64,000 nucleotides of DNA from Rhododendron vialii (lineage: Eukaryota; Streptophyta; Magnoliopsida; Ericales; Ericaceae). Below the pieces are notes generated by a model. It did not search any database, had not been told where the DNA came from, and saw nothing but the letters and a program-made list of their open reading frames with translations. This document shows positions 1-12,617 of the stretch, piece after piece (within the stretch, counting starts at the first letter, position 1; the number at the start of each line of letters is the position of its first letter). The stretch is taken from positions 12,605,001-12,669,000 of the forward strand of contig NC_080563.1 in assembly GCF_030253575.1 (NCBI RefSeq), written 5' to 3'. A program made the position numbers and the translations under genes.

Positions 1-478
1 AGTCTGTCTCTACCTCCCTCTGTGTTTATATGGATTATGACAAACTTCATTGAGGGTTTCCGTTAATGGCTACGGGCTCGAACTTATTACCGTCTGGGAA
101 TTAGAATATCCATTGTGATTCTTGATCAGATTTGTGTTTATTGAACCTTTTTATTAGTTGGGTTTGATGGATTTATTTGATTACTTCTGTTCCTACAAAA
201 CAAATATCACTTTTCGATTCTTCTTTAAGATAGTCTTCTAGTTTTTTAGTTTGACTGCCGCTTAAATATTTCGTTCCCAGATGCTTTAACATGTTGCTGA
301 AGTTTGTATGTTGCTGTGTGTTATCCAATTTGTGGTTTTAACTTTCCTAATTAATGTGCATTTGTTGTCCAAAATGTGCTTTTTTCTTTATAATTATCGT
401 GCGGCGTATTATGGTGCATAACTTTCACCCACTAATTCGGTTTAGTGTGATCTAGCGTGCTTGGATGCAAGTGCAGCA
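1..478. other. 5' flank and leader of TAM41
   Basis: AT-rich sequence with no coding frame I can support. It lies directly upstream of the TAM41 start codon and probably holds its promoter and 5' UTR. No convincing TATA box was assigned. Confidence 0.4.
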
Positions 479-3400
479 ATGGAAACTGAAAAGAAACTCG
501 AGATTGCGGCACTGCTCAAAGTTCTTCCCCCTGTAGAGTTCTGTTGTGTGTATGGCTCAGCTCTCCATCCAAACAATACTGATAAGGTAAACCTTTTCCT
601 ATACCTTTTATAAGTTCTTGAAGAGATTTCTTTTTCTTTTTCTTTTATATTGCATAGCTTATTCTGCTTGTTCTTTTTATCGTGTGCCTTTCTGCTTTAG
701 TCATCGATGGTTGATTATATTCTTGGTGTAGCAGATCCTTTGCAATGGCATACTGAGGCAAGTGTTGAATCGCAAGTCACAACCCCTTCCAGATTTTTTT
801 CCCCTCTTCTTTCCCCATATGTTTCGTGTTTGACCTCTTCTGCATAAAAGAGAACATCTAAAATTTGCATAGATTCTAATTTTTGTTCCCCTTTCATGAC
901 CCAGAATATGAAAATTAACCGAGATCACTATGCCTCATGGATGGTACACCTCGGTGGTGCAAAGCTGGTTTTTTTCTCTACCCCTGGTTTACATTCTTTC
1001 TTTATTTTTTGCTTTCCTTTGGTCTTCAAGAAGTAAAAGGATGTAGTTCCTCCTAGTGATGATGATTCTATATTTGGTTGGTTATGTCAGATTACTGAAG
1101 TTGCTGATGAAATTGGTGTTGGGGTGCACTTCAACCCATTTGTTACTTGGAAGGACAAGGTACTCGCAATCCAACCATTTCTACCCTTGCATGCTGGGTT
1201 TTTCACTTTCTCCTTGAAATGTTTCACTTTCACCTTTATGCATTATTTGACAGATGTACAAGTACGGAGTGGTTCGGATGGATGACTTAATACGGGACAT
1301 ACTAAATTGGGAGAGGTTCTATTTGAGTGGTCGTCTACAAAAACCTGTATGTCTTCCCTAGAACGCCTATTTCTCATCTTTATATGGGTGTTTCTAATCT
1401 TGTTATTTAAAAAACATGGCATGAATGAGGTGAATAGAAGAAGTCTATGACCAGTTTTCGTTATCTTATCTGCTGAGTTGGCATATTTTTTTATCATGGT
1501 GAATATGGAGCGGCGTCAGAAAAAATGATTGCGAGGATTGGAAGATTACTTTTAGGGTTAGCCTTTGTAGATGTCAGGAGGGATGTGTAGGATTCTTCAT
1601 TGCCCTTCTTTCATTTGAGACTTCGAGTTGATTCTTTGGCATCTTTTCTTTCTTTGTTTTTGAACAAGTGATTATTTTAAAGAGCATCAGGGTGATATAA
1701 CCCACAGCTGGAACAAAAGAAGTTATCTTATCCCCCATTTTGTGGTGCGCTGTCATACTTTGTCTAAGTTATTCTGCTGTTAATTGTTTCCTGTTGCCAC
1801 AGATGTTATTCTTCATCTTCTCTATTTCCGCTCCTCTAGGTTCGTGTACTTGTGGATAACTTGGATATAGGAAATATAAACTCTGTTAATTTGAGGGCTG
1901 CAACCTCTGCTGCTCTGCTGCTTTCTCCATCTAGATTCTCAGAGGTTTGCTTCTTGCCATTCTCAAGACTTGTGGTTACAATATATATATTCTTTACACT
2001 GGTTAGAGAGTTTGATTTATTCTGCAGGAAAATCTTTATGCCACGATATGCAGTCTCTCATACATGGGGGACTTGAGAATGTTCTTTGCAGAGGACAAGC
2101 ATAAGGTGAGCCAATTGGCTATTGCGCAAAAGAATAAAGATATATGTACCCATGGCCAACAGCCAAAATTAGCCCTTGCATTCGTTTATTGTATGTTTGC
2201 CATCTACTTTACTTGCTACAGGTGAACAAGATTGTACAAGGGCAATTTACATTATTCCAATCAATGTATAAGCCATTTCTTGAAGAATTTGCAACCAAGG
2301 ATTTGCTGATATTCACTTCATCTGTTGGTAACCAAATAAATGTTTCTCAGGTTTGTACTGACAAGTCCTATAAGCAAAGCTGCTTTTCTTATTTCCTCAT
2401 CATTGGCCTAGTAACTTGGGCATGAATTTCACACATTATATGTATAAACAGGAACCTTCAGTTCCTCCAGCCCAATCTGACCATTAGTCATGAAGATGTT
2501 AACTAGCATGAGCATCATATTACAAGATTTAGGAAGATGGTTTCAGCTAATGCTTATTTTTCATTGGATAAACCTAATTACCACCGTGATCATAAGTAGG
2601 TCACTGGCTAAAGCCAGAAACTTGTTACCTTCATTTGGTTCAGAAGTGACCACAACCCTCTTTTGGCTTGGATTAATGAAGTGTGAAATTATTGACTAGC
2701 TTGAGTTGGGCATAGTTTTGGCATGAGATTTTGTGCTTTAACCACTTCAGAGTTTCTAGATCGCTTTAATAGCCTTCTCCAAACGTTTCTTTTTCTTCCC
2801 TTTCACCTTCGTCTCAATGTGACAGGCTGACTAATTCCAACCTTGGTAATGCGGGTCTCTCTCTCTCTCTCTCTGTGTGATTGCACGTGCGTGCATGTGT
2901 GTACATACATATGAAATGCCTGTATGTATATTTGCGTTGTTTGTGCGACAAGGTGATGCGCAGAAAGTTCTGGATTGTTAACCTGTTCAAGTTAGGAGAA
3001 TTGAGAATTCCCTCCCCCCCATCTCCTGCCTACTATTTCCAAACTCATTTTGGAGTGCATTCGTCCTCGTAGATCTGTTGAAATAGAATAGTGATGCATG
3101 ACAAGAGGTGATATACTAAGTCAAACTAATTGAGATTATTTGTCAACTTCTAAACCACGGGGATTATGTGTTTTTGGGCCAAACAACTAGCAGATAAACT
3201 GCGAAACATTTAGCAGATAAAGTGTAATTACCCCTTTTCATCTTGGGTATGTATTAGAATAGTAGTACAATTTAATTGCTGATCCGACATGTTCACAACA
3301 TGCTGCTTAAATATGCATGCAATCTTTTCTCAGGTTGTGCAGTGTTCAGGCCTCGTAAAGCTATTTTCACTTTGTTATAATCTCTTTGTGCAACTGATTA

Positions 3401-4127
3401 CATTGGCAAACAAGTGCATTTTTCTTATTTTGGCTAGGTGTGTTACGACCAGTGTCTTCCTTATGTCAATGAAAGATATTTTTCATCTTTTAGCACCTGG
3501 GCAAGAGTCATGATTAATCCTCACTGAAATTTAAGTTCTATGGTATTCAAATGGTATCTGGCATGCATGCTCGTTATCAACTTCACTCCTATAGCTGATG
3601 TGTTTCAACCTCGCAAAACCAGGATTGTGGTTTATCTGCAGCTTCCTCCCTTGTTTCTCGTCTTCCTTCGGCTATCAGAAGTGATATGGCATTAAAGTTG
3701 GGGAATAAGACACAGCTGAGTGAATCTGGTATGACCTTTGGGATTTGGAGATTTGATCCAGCATTTATAGATGAATTTGAACAGTTATTTCAGTCATAAG
3801 TGCGATAAGCATTGCGTAGTTGGCATATTTCTAACATTATACTTACCCCCTTATAGTTCTGGGGTCGTCTTCTTTTTCTTTCTTTTTTTTTTTTTTTCCT
3901 CAAAATGCTGAATTTGCTGACTCGATATGGGAATGGGAGCAGGTCAAGTCACACATGAACTTGCGATTCCTTCAAGAGAAGCAGCAGCAGAATGCATGCG
4001 GAAGATTGTGAGGTGTAGGGTTATGGTTTCAAGTGCCAGGCAAGCAGTATCTGGTCTCCTGACTATTGGTGCTGTTCATGGAGTTAGATATGTTGCAAAT
4101 AAAATGCGCAAGGCTTGGAAATCCTAG
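479..4127 (+). CDS. TAM41: TAM41, mitochondrial phosphatidate cytidylyltransferase (CDP-DAG synthase)
   Basis: Ten exons give a 330-residue protein: 479-586, 701-757, 905-967, 1091-1159, 1254-1346, 1840-1944, 2028-2105, 2222-2350, 3623-3728 and 3943-4127 (stop TAG). The first eight exons are in phase 0. The product matches the TAM41/Mmp37 family along its length: the early VEFCCVYGS stretch typical of its nucleotidyltransferase-like fold, then DYILGV, HYASWM, GVHFNPFVTW, LSGRLQKPV, LVDNLDI and a basic C terminus ending KAWKS. The family makes CDP-diacylglycerol from phosphatidate and CTP at the matrix face of the inner membrane, feeding cardiolipin synthesis. The start is the first ATG, and the N terminus has the family's usual length. 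The second intron (758-904) has a GC donor (GAG|GCAAGT); the others are GT-AG. Intron 8 is the largest (1,272 bp). It converges on the MOSC gene. Family call is firm; exon ends are inferred from frame and splice signals. Confidence 0.93.
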
Positions 4128-5292
4128 ACATGACCTTTCATCGGTAATTTTTTCTGTTCCTTTTGTCGAAGAGAGATCACTATGACGTGTTTCTAGTTGC
4201 ATGGCGGAGCTTTTTGAAGATGAAGAAAGGGAGTTCTTGGAATAACTTTTGTGAATTTCTTTTCTGGCGCTTGAGTTTTTTTTTTTTGCAAAAGAGAAGG
4301 TTTCTTGGAAAGAAACCAAGAAACCTTTTTTTTTGGTTATCGGCTTTCTTAGAAAGAAACTTGAGGGGCTGAAAAAATGATTTCACAAGGCTGGAGATGC
4401 CATTTTGTCTTTGTTTTAGGAGTATACAGATGTTTGTACTTTACAATGTCGAAATGAAATTACAAAATTTTCAGCCTCTGATTTCCTTTTCATACAGCAA
4501 TATCTAGAAAGGGTGAAGATATTAAGCAGTAGTTGATGTGAATTCTTTTATTTATTTTTCCCGTATAACAAATATAAAACCTTTTTTTTTTCCATGATGT
4601 TGGATTCTCCTCTTGTTTTTATTTTTCTTTTTTGAAGTAGGGTAAACCGTAAACTTGGAATCCGCCCCCACAATTGCAGGGGGAATTTTCATCTGAATCA
4701 CAATTGTGCCCCTATACACCATCCCAAAGAGTGACCATTAGATCATTTCTGAACTTGAATAATCTACCGTAAATAGATGCATATGCATACTTCAATGGTT
4801 AAGGTTAGTTCATCATAGCTTTCAACTCAAATCAGATCTCAGTATCTGTTCTATCCTTTTTGTGTTGCGCAAAGCTGGTGGATAAGCTATTCGCCACAAA
4901 AGGAAGGACAGCCATTAGGACACAGATTTGGAAAGAAGATCCAAACTTCTCCACCTGCATTCGTTACCCTCCTCAGAGATTCTCACTTACATTAATTGGT
5001 TTGGGTTGGATTGGGTTTGAGTTTTAGGCAGAGATCTTAAGCGCAAAACGGCAAAATGGCAAAGAACATGTTCATTGCAAAGAAAATTTGTACCATATAT
5101 GCAGCTGGATATCTTATGGCCTCCTCAGGACTTAGCTTTCTAACCAACAGGCAGTTCAGGTGGTTTAGTAATTTCTGGTCCCAAGACGAAATTATTCGAA
5201 CATTCAGTAATGATTTTGCGGCATAACATTAACCAGGGTAAGGTTACTATTATTATGTCTTTATATATGTCTTGTTGGGTACTGTTACGAGT
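4128..5292. other. Intergenic region between convergent 3' ends
   Basis: It holds the 3' UTRs of TAM41 (+) and the MOSC gene (-). There is a short imperfect palindrome around 4298-4355 built on GGTTTCTTGGAAAG, and several T-runs. No gene seen. Confidence 0.5.
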
Positions 5293-8200
5293 TCAAGCAG
5301 GTGCATCAGCGCAGGAAGGATGCACCTTGTGGACATAAACAGGATCTCCCACTTTAATCATTTTGCCCTTCCCATCAGTAACAGAGTCCATGCAAACCAT
5401 ATTTTGCCCGAAGTACACCTGGAATAAGAATTATAAAGGACATAGATTCGACAAAAATCCTTGAATGGACCAAGAAAATTATGTTTGATCAGAATAATGT
5501 CTCACCTTGCCTTGTTGTTTTCTCGTCGGGCGCAAAACTTTATCTGAACGAAACATCGAAAGAGTTACAGTTGGCTCAGACTTGGAGCTTGGGATTGCGG
5601 TTTCCTGATTAATTGTGGGCACCTGAAAAAATAATAGAGCAAATAGTGATACGCCTGAGATGGGGAAAATCATATATCTGAGTGATTGAAGTCTGCAGCT
5701 TAATGAACTCCAAGACACAAATCAAGCCTTCATATCTTAATAGGGAAAATCCTACAGGGCCACACCCACAAGATTTACAAATTCCCCAAAAAGAATCATC
5801 TGTAAGGACAACCTAATTTTTAATGGAACCTAGCAAAGTGCTTAAGAAAAAAATATCAGTTGTCAACAAGATGATAAGGATATCCTTTTACCTTGCAGCG
5901 AGAGCATAGCTTGACACCGTGAAATGTAAACCTGTTAATCTTGATCTCGTTCCATAGGTCCTCAGAAAATGGTTCGCAGCCATCAACAAGGATGCTGTGA
6001 CATTCAGTTGAAAGTGTTACACATCTGAAACTATGTCCACATTATCCATATTGATTATGAAGAGGACCAAGCGATGGAAACAATAAAAGGACAAGAAAAG
6101 AAATTTCTTGAATGTGGTAGAGCAAAAGGATATGTAACGTATGACATATGGGGCTAAATAATTGAATATGGTATGCTTCCTTTCAGTTTATCCTTTTTTC
6201 TTTTTTTGTGAATAAGATGTTGAGACTTTTAGAGGACCTTTCTATGGTTCATGGATTTAGAAGATGAACTTTTGGAGGAAAAGGAAATGGTAAAAAGAGG
6301 ATACTGAAGTGAAAAGGCAAACGTTATTTCATTTGCTTCTGTGTCATTACATTTCCTTCTTAATATCCATTGTCTAAATGCATGTCTTAGGGGTTGACTA
6401 CTGTTATTGCTTTATACGAAGCCTACTTAATGCATGAGTAGAGTACAATGCTTGCTAAATTATGAGAAATGGTCCAAATATATACTTGGGTCTGAAACGG
6501 TTGATTGGCAAGGGCTCCTTGAGAAGCTTATTCAGCGCGTTCAATGATTCCTGTAAAAGATAAAATTTTCAGAATTCTGTATTTTATTAGCAAGAATTGT
6601 TTGAGATTGTTTTTGTTCTCTTTTTCTTCCCGAACTCCCTCCTTGAGTATATTATCCCTGTACAGCCTGGAAGTCCTAACTCCAGCATTCCTCACCTGGG
6701 ATAGCAGGAGAAATGGATACCCGTCTGAAAACATAGTTTTGTGCCCGCGAACATAATTAGGGTCTACAACCCTGGTCTCTGTCTCTGCATGAAACCAACA
6801 AAAAATTCATGTGAGAGTCACCAAATAGAGCTCCGTAACATAATTTGCTAAAAGCAAAAACTATGGAAATCCATTGAAGGAGCCATGCACAGTGATCTAA
6901 TATTGCTTTGTTTTGTCCTAAGATGGGGTCAACAAGAACAAAAATCTAGTTTGTAAAGATGGGTAGAAGCTTATTCTATTCTGCTTTATAGTTCAATACA
7001 AACCATGAAAGCATGGCCAAATCATCCCTTTAGACGTTCGGACTTTGAGGATTGACATTGTTATCCGAAAATCAACAAAGGGTGAGAGCTGCTTGGGGCA
7101 ATAACGAGGAGAGACAGAGAAAGGGGAAGAGGGTCATGGTTCTGTTAGGTTTCCTGAACTCCCTCTGGTCTAATGATTAGGTACTATAGATGTAGCATAA
7201 TAAAGGAATAACAACAGAAAGACAGTGATCCCTATTACATGTCTAGTGATCAATATCACATTTTTAATATTTGTATATTAAGCATCATATTGTTTCATGT
7301 TTGTATAGCGGTTCATCCATATTTTGTAACATGACTATGAGATGATTTAGCGTGCATAAACCCCTTTGAGAAGTAAGCTACCCTTAAACTTCCATTTAGC
7401 ATCAGGACCACAATGTCAGTTCTGGCTAGGCTATACAATGCAGGCATAAGGTTCAATAACCAGTTATAACCAGTTCTAAGTTGAGTGGTACCTTCATTGA
7501 AACGCACTAGCCGACTGGGTTTCCCAAGATAATTCAAGAACCATTTGGATGCTTCATTCCCTTCATCAAATGCAGAGCCAGACCACTCCCACACTGAGAC
7601 ACCATCAGCAATTTCACTAGGTTTACTCAGGGGAACCTTTAGCTCATCCATGCCTGGAGCCCTTATCACTGTAGGAGGAAATGAACATTAGTCAAAATAT
7701 AATCATATCTATGAAGCTATTTCGAAGTAAGCCATATGTCTAAGCTAAGAAAAGCAAACAACCCTCCATTTGAATTCACAAGCTGAAAGAAAACAAGGAA
7801 TGATAACATTCACAAACCGCCACTGTCGAGAAAAGATGGAAGAATAAAAGCTTGTACAAAACTTTGGATGATAACGGGGATAAATTAGACCATGTCTTTA
7901 ACTTGATTAGGTATATTAGGTCATAATATATAGACAACATTAAATCTTTTAAAGACTAAACCAATTGACAGATAAATGCTTAAATCTGGCACAAGTTGTT
8001 CCAGGTGAACTACTTATTGATCAAGCAATCGAACATGGAATAAGGTAAAATGAAAGGAAAAAAAGACTAATTCTGCAATCAAAACATTAGTATATCATCT
8101 TTTTTTGCTGTGAATAGAAACCTTTTGGATCCAAAAATGAAAATCATGTGATGAAACATAATGAAATAGCAGCACAGCTTAGATTTTAGTTGACTGTGTT

Positions 8201-10636
8201 AAACTGAATCATGCTTTTACCTAAATATGAGCTCTTTGTAGGTATCCAACCCTCAGAGAATGCCTCATTTGGCAGCTCTACTTGAACCAGAGCAAGCTTG
8301 GGTTCAACTCGCTGAGTATACGCCCTGCCTTTTGAATTCACAACTAACCATTGTCGATCCCATCGAAATCCTGTATATCCAAACAAAGAGAATACAGAAT
8401 CATGTTTCATGTAGAAACTTCTTAAACTACATCTTGGCCATTGAGGCCCTGTTAGATCTAAATGTATGAAGTACTAAGGGTGCCCCGCCTGTGCAGCGGA
8501 TAGGAAGCTTGCTAGATACCTAGTAATCAAGTTTACTCTAGAACAGTCTAATAGAAGCTTATAAGTCGGCTTCTAAGACACTGTTTGATAAAACAGAACA
8601 CTGATAATTGAGTATTGACTATTGAGAACTTGATGCTGATTTGCTTAAGGTGGAAATTGTTTAACGAAAATAGAATTATATTACAGTATAACAGCTAATA
8701 TATACGAGAAGCGGAAATCTTCCCATTGTTATTTGTTCCTTTTTTCTTAATTCTTTTTTGTTATAGTGGTGGTATGGTGGCAATTGTGGTGATTGCACTG
8801 GTCGTGTTTGTGGTATGGTAGAGGTGGAGAAGATGGTGGTGGGGTAGTGGCTATGGCGATATGGGTGGTGGTAGAGGCAATAGAGGTGTCATAACAATAA
8901 AGGTGTCATGGAGGTGGATGGGCGGTTGCTGTGGTGGTAGTGGCATAAGCGGGCTCGAAGGTAAGCTGGTGTAGTGGAGGAGGAAGTGTGGTGGTGGAAA
9001 CGGCAATAACGGTGGGGTGGAGGCGAGGGTGGTGGATTTGAGAGGGATGATGGTGTGGAGAGGTGGTGGTGGCAGTGGAGTTAGGGGTGATGGTGCTGGT
9101 TAGTCCAGTGATGGAGGCGGCGTGGTAGTGGTGGCCATGTGGGAGTGAAGGAGTGGTAATTACTTGATAGAGTGGAGGTGCTAAAGGGGCGGAGGCAGTG
9201 AGGTGTTGTTGATGGCATCGATGGTAGCAGCGGTAAGATCAGTGCATATTGATACATATGTATAAGCAGTTAAAAACTAGGACACACAAAGCACATGCGT
9301 CCGTGAGTGAGTGGTAGCGCAAGCGTGAAAGTGCCTTTCAAGAACATTCCAAATTAATTACTAAAATTCACAAGAACAATGAGTGAGAGCACGAGCGCAA
9401 AGCGAGAATTGAGAGCAGGAGTAGAAGCCCTAAATTATGCAACTAAGGTCACAAATTCAATCTGGATCGTAACTTGTAAGAACTAAAATTTCTCCAGCTT
9501 TAAGCCCATTTTTTAAGATGGTATCAACTGTGATTTAGAAATAACCTTAAGCGACTTGCTAAATTGGTATACCAAAACAGTCATTAAGCCTCTCTTCTTC
9601 TTTTTTTCCCCTAAACTTGCTTTTATAGAATCCTTTCATTAAAGTGAATTCTTTTAGGCCCCGTTTGATAACCGGACTATGTCTTAGGATTGGACAACCA
9701 ATCCCAAGGACCTCCCAAACCCCTGTTTGATAACCGGATTATTACTCCATTGGGATGAGCAAACCCCTGTTTGATAACCGGATTATTACTCCATTGGGAT
9801 GAGCAAACCCCTGTTTGATAACCGGATTATTACTCCATTGGAATGAGCAGTGAGCTCCATAGGGGTATTAGCAATACCCCAAGGACTTGGTATTCGCAGT
9901 CCAATCCCTTCCCTTAACACTACAATGACCAAACTCTCCCTCCCCTTCCTCCCTGCTCAAGCCATACCAGTTGCCGGTCTGCTCCAGTTCCCCTCCCATG
10001 GCCGCTAGAGCTCGGACGCTGACAGCGGCTTTGAGCTCGGCCCGTGAAGAGAGTGAAGAGATGATGCTGTGGTTGAGATGGATTTGGAGAGAGAAGGGAG
10101 GTTGATCGGAGGGGTTGACTTTTCCGGTGTGAGACGTGTTGGTTGATTTTGCCGGTGTGAGACTGGTTTGGGGTATTTTTTGGGTCGGAAAGTCTACCCT
10201 TATCGATCCAAAATCCTGATCGGAATCCCGACGCCCTGCCGGGCACATTTCGGCCACCGAACGGCCGATCTAAGCCATCCAAAAATTCTATAAAAAAAAC
10301 CGAGTGGCCCGTGTTGGAATAAACGGCATCTGACGGATGTAGATGACCAATCCAAACAATCAATTTTTGTGTTTGGATCGGCCAAAAATAGAGTACTTGG
10401 ATCGGCCACCTACACACGTCGGATGCCATTTATTCTTGTGCCGGGCCCACTCGGTTTTTTTTTTTTTAGAATTTTTGAACGGTTCGGATTGGCCGGGCCG
10501 TCCGGTGGCTGGAATGTGCCTAACGGGGCGTCGGGATTTTGGCCGTCGGGACTGTAGCTTTACTCTTTTTCGGTTGGGTTTGAGAGGAAGAGTAAAGTTA
10601 GAGAGAGAGAGAGAGAGAGAGAGAGAAGGGGTGGGG

Positions 10637-10667
<31 letters not shown>

Positions 10668-11187
10668 GTTTGTGTGTCCTGGGTTTGTTTTTTTGTTGCT
10701 GGATTTATTTTGGTTTTGCCGTTTTGCAAGGGGGAAAAAAAATTTCCAATCATGTCTTCTTACAAATCCCATCAACTAATCCCAAGCAAAACAACCATGC
10801 AAATTACAAATTTCATCTCTATACAAATCTCATTTATTTATAAATCTCATATCCTTACAAATTTCACTCACCTAATACTTTTAACAAACGAGACATTAAT
10901 GTTGTTATCATCTTCCGATTTGTATGGATAGTCATAGATATAAAATAAAAAAAACCAAACGTGAAAGATAGCATTGATGAGATTAACAGAGAATAACCAA
11001 CAAAATAATCATAAAAGAGAGCACAATTGGACCTCGTCGAATGAGTTAGAACATAGGAAAGAAAAGGGCTTGTTTTTCCTTTACCGGTGGAAGCAAGGGG
11101 AGCTTGAGAAACGGAGATGCCGCGGCATGATTTGATAGGGTATACGAAGATTGATTTCACCTCTGCTGCTGTTGTCGACTTGGCCAT
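5293..11187 (-). CDS. MOSC-domain amidoxime-reducing component (mARC-like molybdoenzyme)
   Basis: Eight minus-strand exons give 309 residues: 11085-11187, 8221-8370, 7492-7668, 6696-6784, 6486-6550, 5892-5994, 5506-5622 and 5293-5418 (stop TGA). All junctions are GT-AG and phases agree. Residues about 8-125 are the MOSC N-terminal beta-barrel domain (VKSIFVYPIKSCRG at the start; FRWDRQWLVVNSKGR next) and about 150-305 the MOSC domain. Family enzymes bind molybdenum cofactor through a cysteine and reduce N-hydroxylated compounds using cytochrome b5 and its reductase, usually at the mitochondrial outer membrane. The candidate Mo ligand is Cys228 in KLCSRCKVP, with Cys225 nearby. No long presequence precedes the domain, so localisation is not settled from sequence. 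A (GA)n tract abuts the start codon. Intron 1 (8371-11084) carries a GGTGG-rich tract, a 44-bp tandem repeat and a fold-back MITE. Confidence 0.92.
8760..9235. repeat. Degenerate GGTGG/GTGGTG-rich tract in MOSC intron 1
   Basis: About 475 bp dominated by GGTGG, GTGGTGG and GGAGGTGG words with irregular spacing on the plus strand. Neither strand has a long open frame or a recognisable domain. It is best described as an eroded minisatellite-like purine/GT-rich tract. Confidence 0.6.
9658..9848. repeat. 44-bp tandem repeat built from a transposon-end-like motif
   Basis: Three copies of a 44-bp unit start at 9717, 9761 and 9805. Each contains CCCCTGTTTGATAACCGGAT. A fourth, diverged copy of this motif at about 9659 reads CCCCGTTTGATAACCGGACT and resembles the GGCCCCGTTTG ends of plant hAT-type elements. 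The last unit differs by one base (GGAATGAGC for GGGATGAGC). Confidence 0.8.
10187..10561. mobile_element. Fold-back MITE copy 1 (Mutator-like, long TIR)
   Basis: Two arms of about 150 bp are inverted copies of each other (roughly 10218-10370 and 10400-10550), sharing CCCGACGCCC, GGCACATT, CCAAAAATTCTA and CGAGTGGGCC-type blocks. It is the same family as the copies at 11312 and 15741. Ends are approximate because no target duplication was resolved. It lies in MOSC intron 1. Confidence 0.7.
10601..10668. repeat. (GA)n-(GT)n-poly(G) compound microsatellite
   Basis: (GA)n at 10601-10627, GT-rich to 10650, then 18 consecutive G at 10651-10668. Directly visible. It lies just outside the fold-back MITE. 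Confidence 0.9.
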
Positions 11188-11213
11188 TCTCTCTCTCTCT
11201 CTCTCTCTCTCTC
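11188..11213 (-). repeat. (GA)n tract in the MOSC gene 5' leader
   Basis: On the minus strand a 26-bp GA repeat runs up to the start codon (…GAGAATGG). GA tracts of this kind are known binding sites for plant GAGA-binding (BBR/BPC) proteins; a role here is inference. Confidence 0.85.
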
Positions 11214-11311
11214 GCTCAATTGCATTTCAATGATTTTATATAGGTGCTCGGCGGCTTGCAGTGACACTTGGGGCGTGGAGGGGTTGTTTCTGCTGGACCC
11301 CATGGAAGGAT

Positions 11312-11687
11312 GGGAAATGATACACCCACCGAAGTAACCCTCACCGCACGTCGCCGGGCCTACTCCGGCTACCGGACGGCCAATCCGAACCGTCCAAAAA
11401 TTCTATAAAAAAAAACTGAGTGAGCTTGCGCGAGAATCAACGGCATCCGACGTGTGTAGGTGCTCGATCCGAACTTTCAAAAATTAGATGATTCGAGCCG
11501 TTAAAAATGAAAGTTTGGATCGAGCACCTACACACGTTTGATACCGTTGATTCTCTCATAGGCCCACTCGGTTTTTTATTATAGAATTTTTGGATGGTTC
11601 GGATTGGTCGTCCGGTGGCCGGAGTGGGCCCGACGATGTGCGGTAGGTGGTGCGGTGGGGATTGCTTCGGTGGGTGTATCATTTCCC
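11312..11687. mobile_element. Fold-back MITE copy 2 (Mutator-like), 9-bp TSD
   Basis: The 376-bp element begins GGGAAATGATACACCCACCG and ends with its inverted copy; almost the whole element forms two arms. It is flanked by a perfect 9-bp direct repeat, TGGAAGGAT (11303-11311 and 11688-11696), the size made by Mutator-like transposases. It has no coding capacity. It lies about 125 bp upstream of the MOSC start codon, so it may sit in that promoter. Confidence 0.9.
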
Positions 11688-11916
11688 TGGAAGGATTTGG
11701 TAGGTTGGACCCACCTCGAAATACACGTGTAATAAACTCGTGTAAAAATCAGGGTAATCTTACCCCTTTTTCTTTTCTTTTTTTCCGGCTACAGCATTTA
11801 AGTGGAGTGAAGTGTAGTTGGCCTCATTTACATGCTTTTATGCATATAGACAGGATTCGATCTCCGTAAAACTTGTTCCCTCCCCCAATTCTTTTGAGAT
11901 AGTTTAGATTAAGATT

Positions 11917-12104
11917 AACGAATGACAATAAAATAAAATAAAATAAAAACTTAATCTATCAGTGACAAAGGCAAAATAATTAACGAATGACAGTAAAATA
12001 AAATAAAAACTTAATCTACCACTGACGTAGACAAAATAATTAACGAATGACAATAAAATGAAATAAAATAAAAACTTAAACTACCAATGACGAAGGCAAA
12101 ATTT
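11917..12104. repeat. Three-copy A-rich minisatellite, about 60-65 bp unit
   Basis: Units begin at 11917, 11982 and 12042 with AACGAATGACARTAAAAT, followed by a variable run of AAAAT pentamers, then AAAACTTAA and a GACGAAGGCAAAAT-like end. Length differences come from AAAAT copy number. Confidence 0.88.
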
Positions 12105-12116
12105 CGAATCGCCGGT

Positions 12117-12344
12117 AGGGCTGCAAACGAACCGAGCCGCTCGTGAGCGGCTCGTGACTCAGCTCGCTAACGACTCGTTCGAACTCGGTTCATCAAGCAA
12201 TGAACGAGCTCGAGCCAACATTTTCAACTCATTTCATAAACAAGCCGAGCTCGAGCCACTTGATGCTCGGCTCGTTGAGCTCGTGAGCTGCCATATACAG
12301 TACATACATATACCAAACGAGCCATTCGAGCCGAGCTCGAGCTT

Positions 12345-12399
<55 letters not shown>

Positions 12400-12617
12400 C
12401 ACACACACATACATATACCAATACCCATACATGTACCGAACGAGCTATTCGAGCCGAGCCGAGCCGAGCCGAGCCGAGCTCGAGCTTTTGAATATATATT
12501 CGAGCCGAGTTCGAGCCCACATATTTCAGCTCGATTCGAGCTCGAGCTAAGGAAAACTAAGGCGAGCCGAGCTCGAGCAAGGCAAAACTCGGCTCGACTC
12601 GGCTCGTTTGCAGCCCT
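12117..12617. mobile_element. Mutator-like MITE with AGGGCTGCAAACGA ends, 10-bp TSD
   Basis: A 501-bp element begins AGGGCTGCAAACGAACCGAG and ends with the inverted form (…CTCGGCTCGTTTGCAGCCCT). The perfect 10-bp direct repeat AATCGCCGGT flanks it (12107-12116 and 12618-12627). The interior is a mosaic of GAGCCGAGCTCGAGC-type words and an (AC)n(AT)n(AC)n microsatellite at 12351-12412. The open frames crossing it are artefacts of the GAGC repetition. Confidence 0.9.

Noticed and set aside
8760..9235. Gly- or Pro-rich protein gene in the GGTGG tract
   Set aside because: No long open frame on either strand, and it lies inside an intron of the MOSC gene.
9868..10429. 129- and 169-residue minus-strand frames
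   Set aside because: They cover repeats and the fold-back MITE in MOSC intron 1 and match no family.
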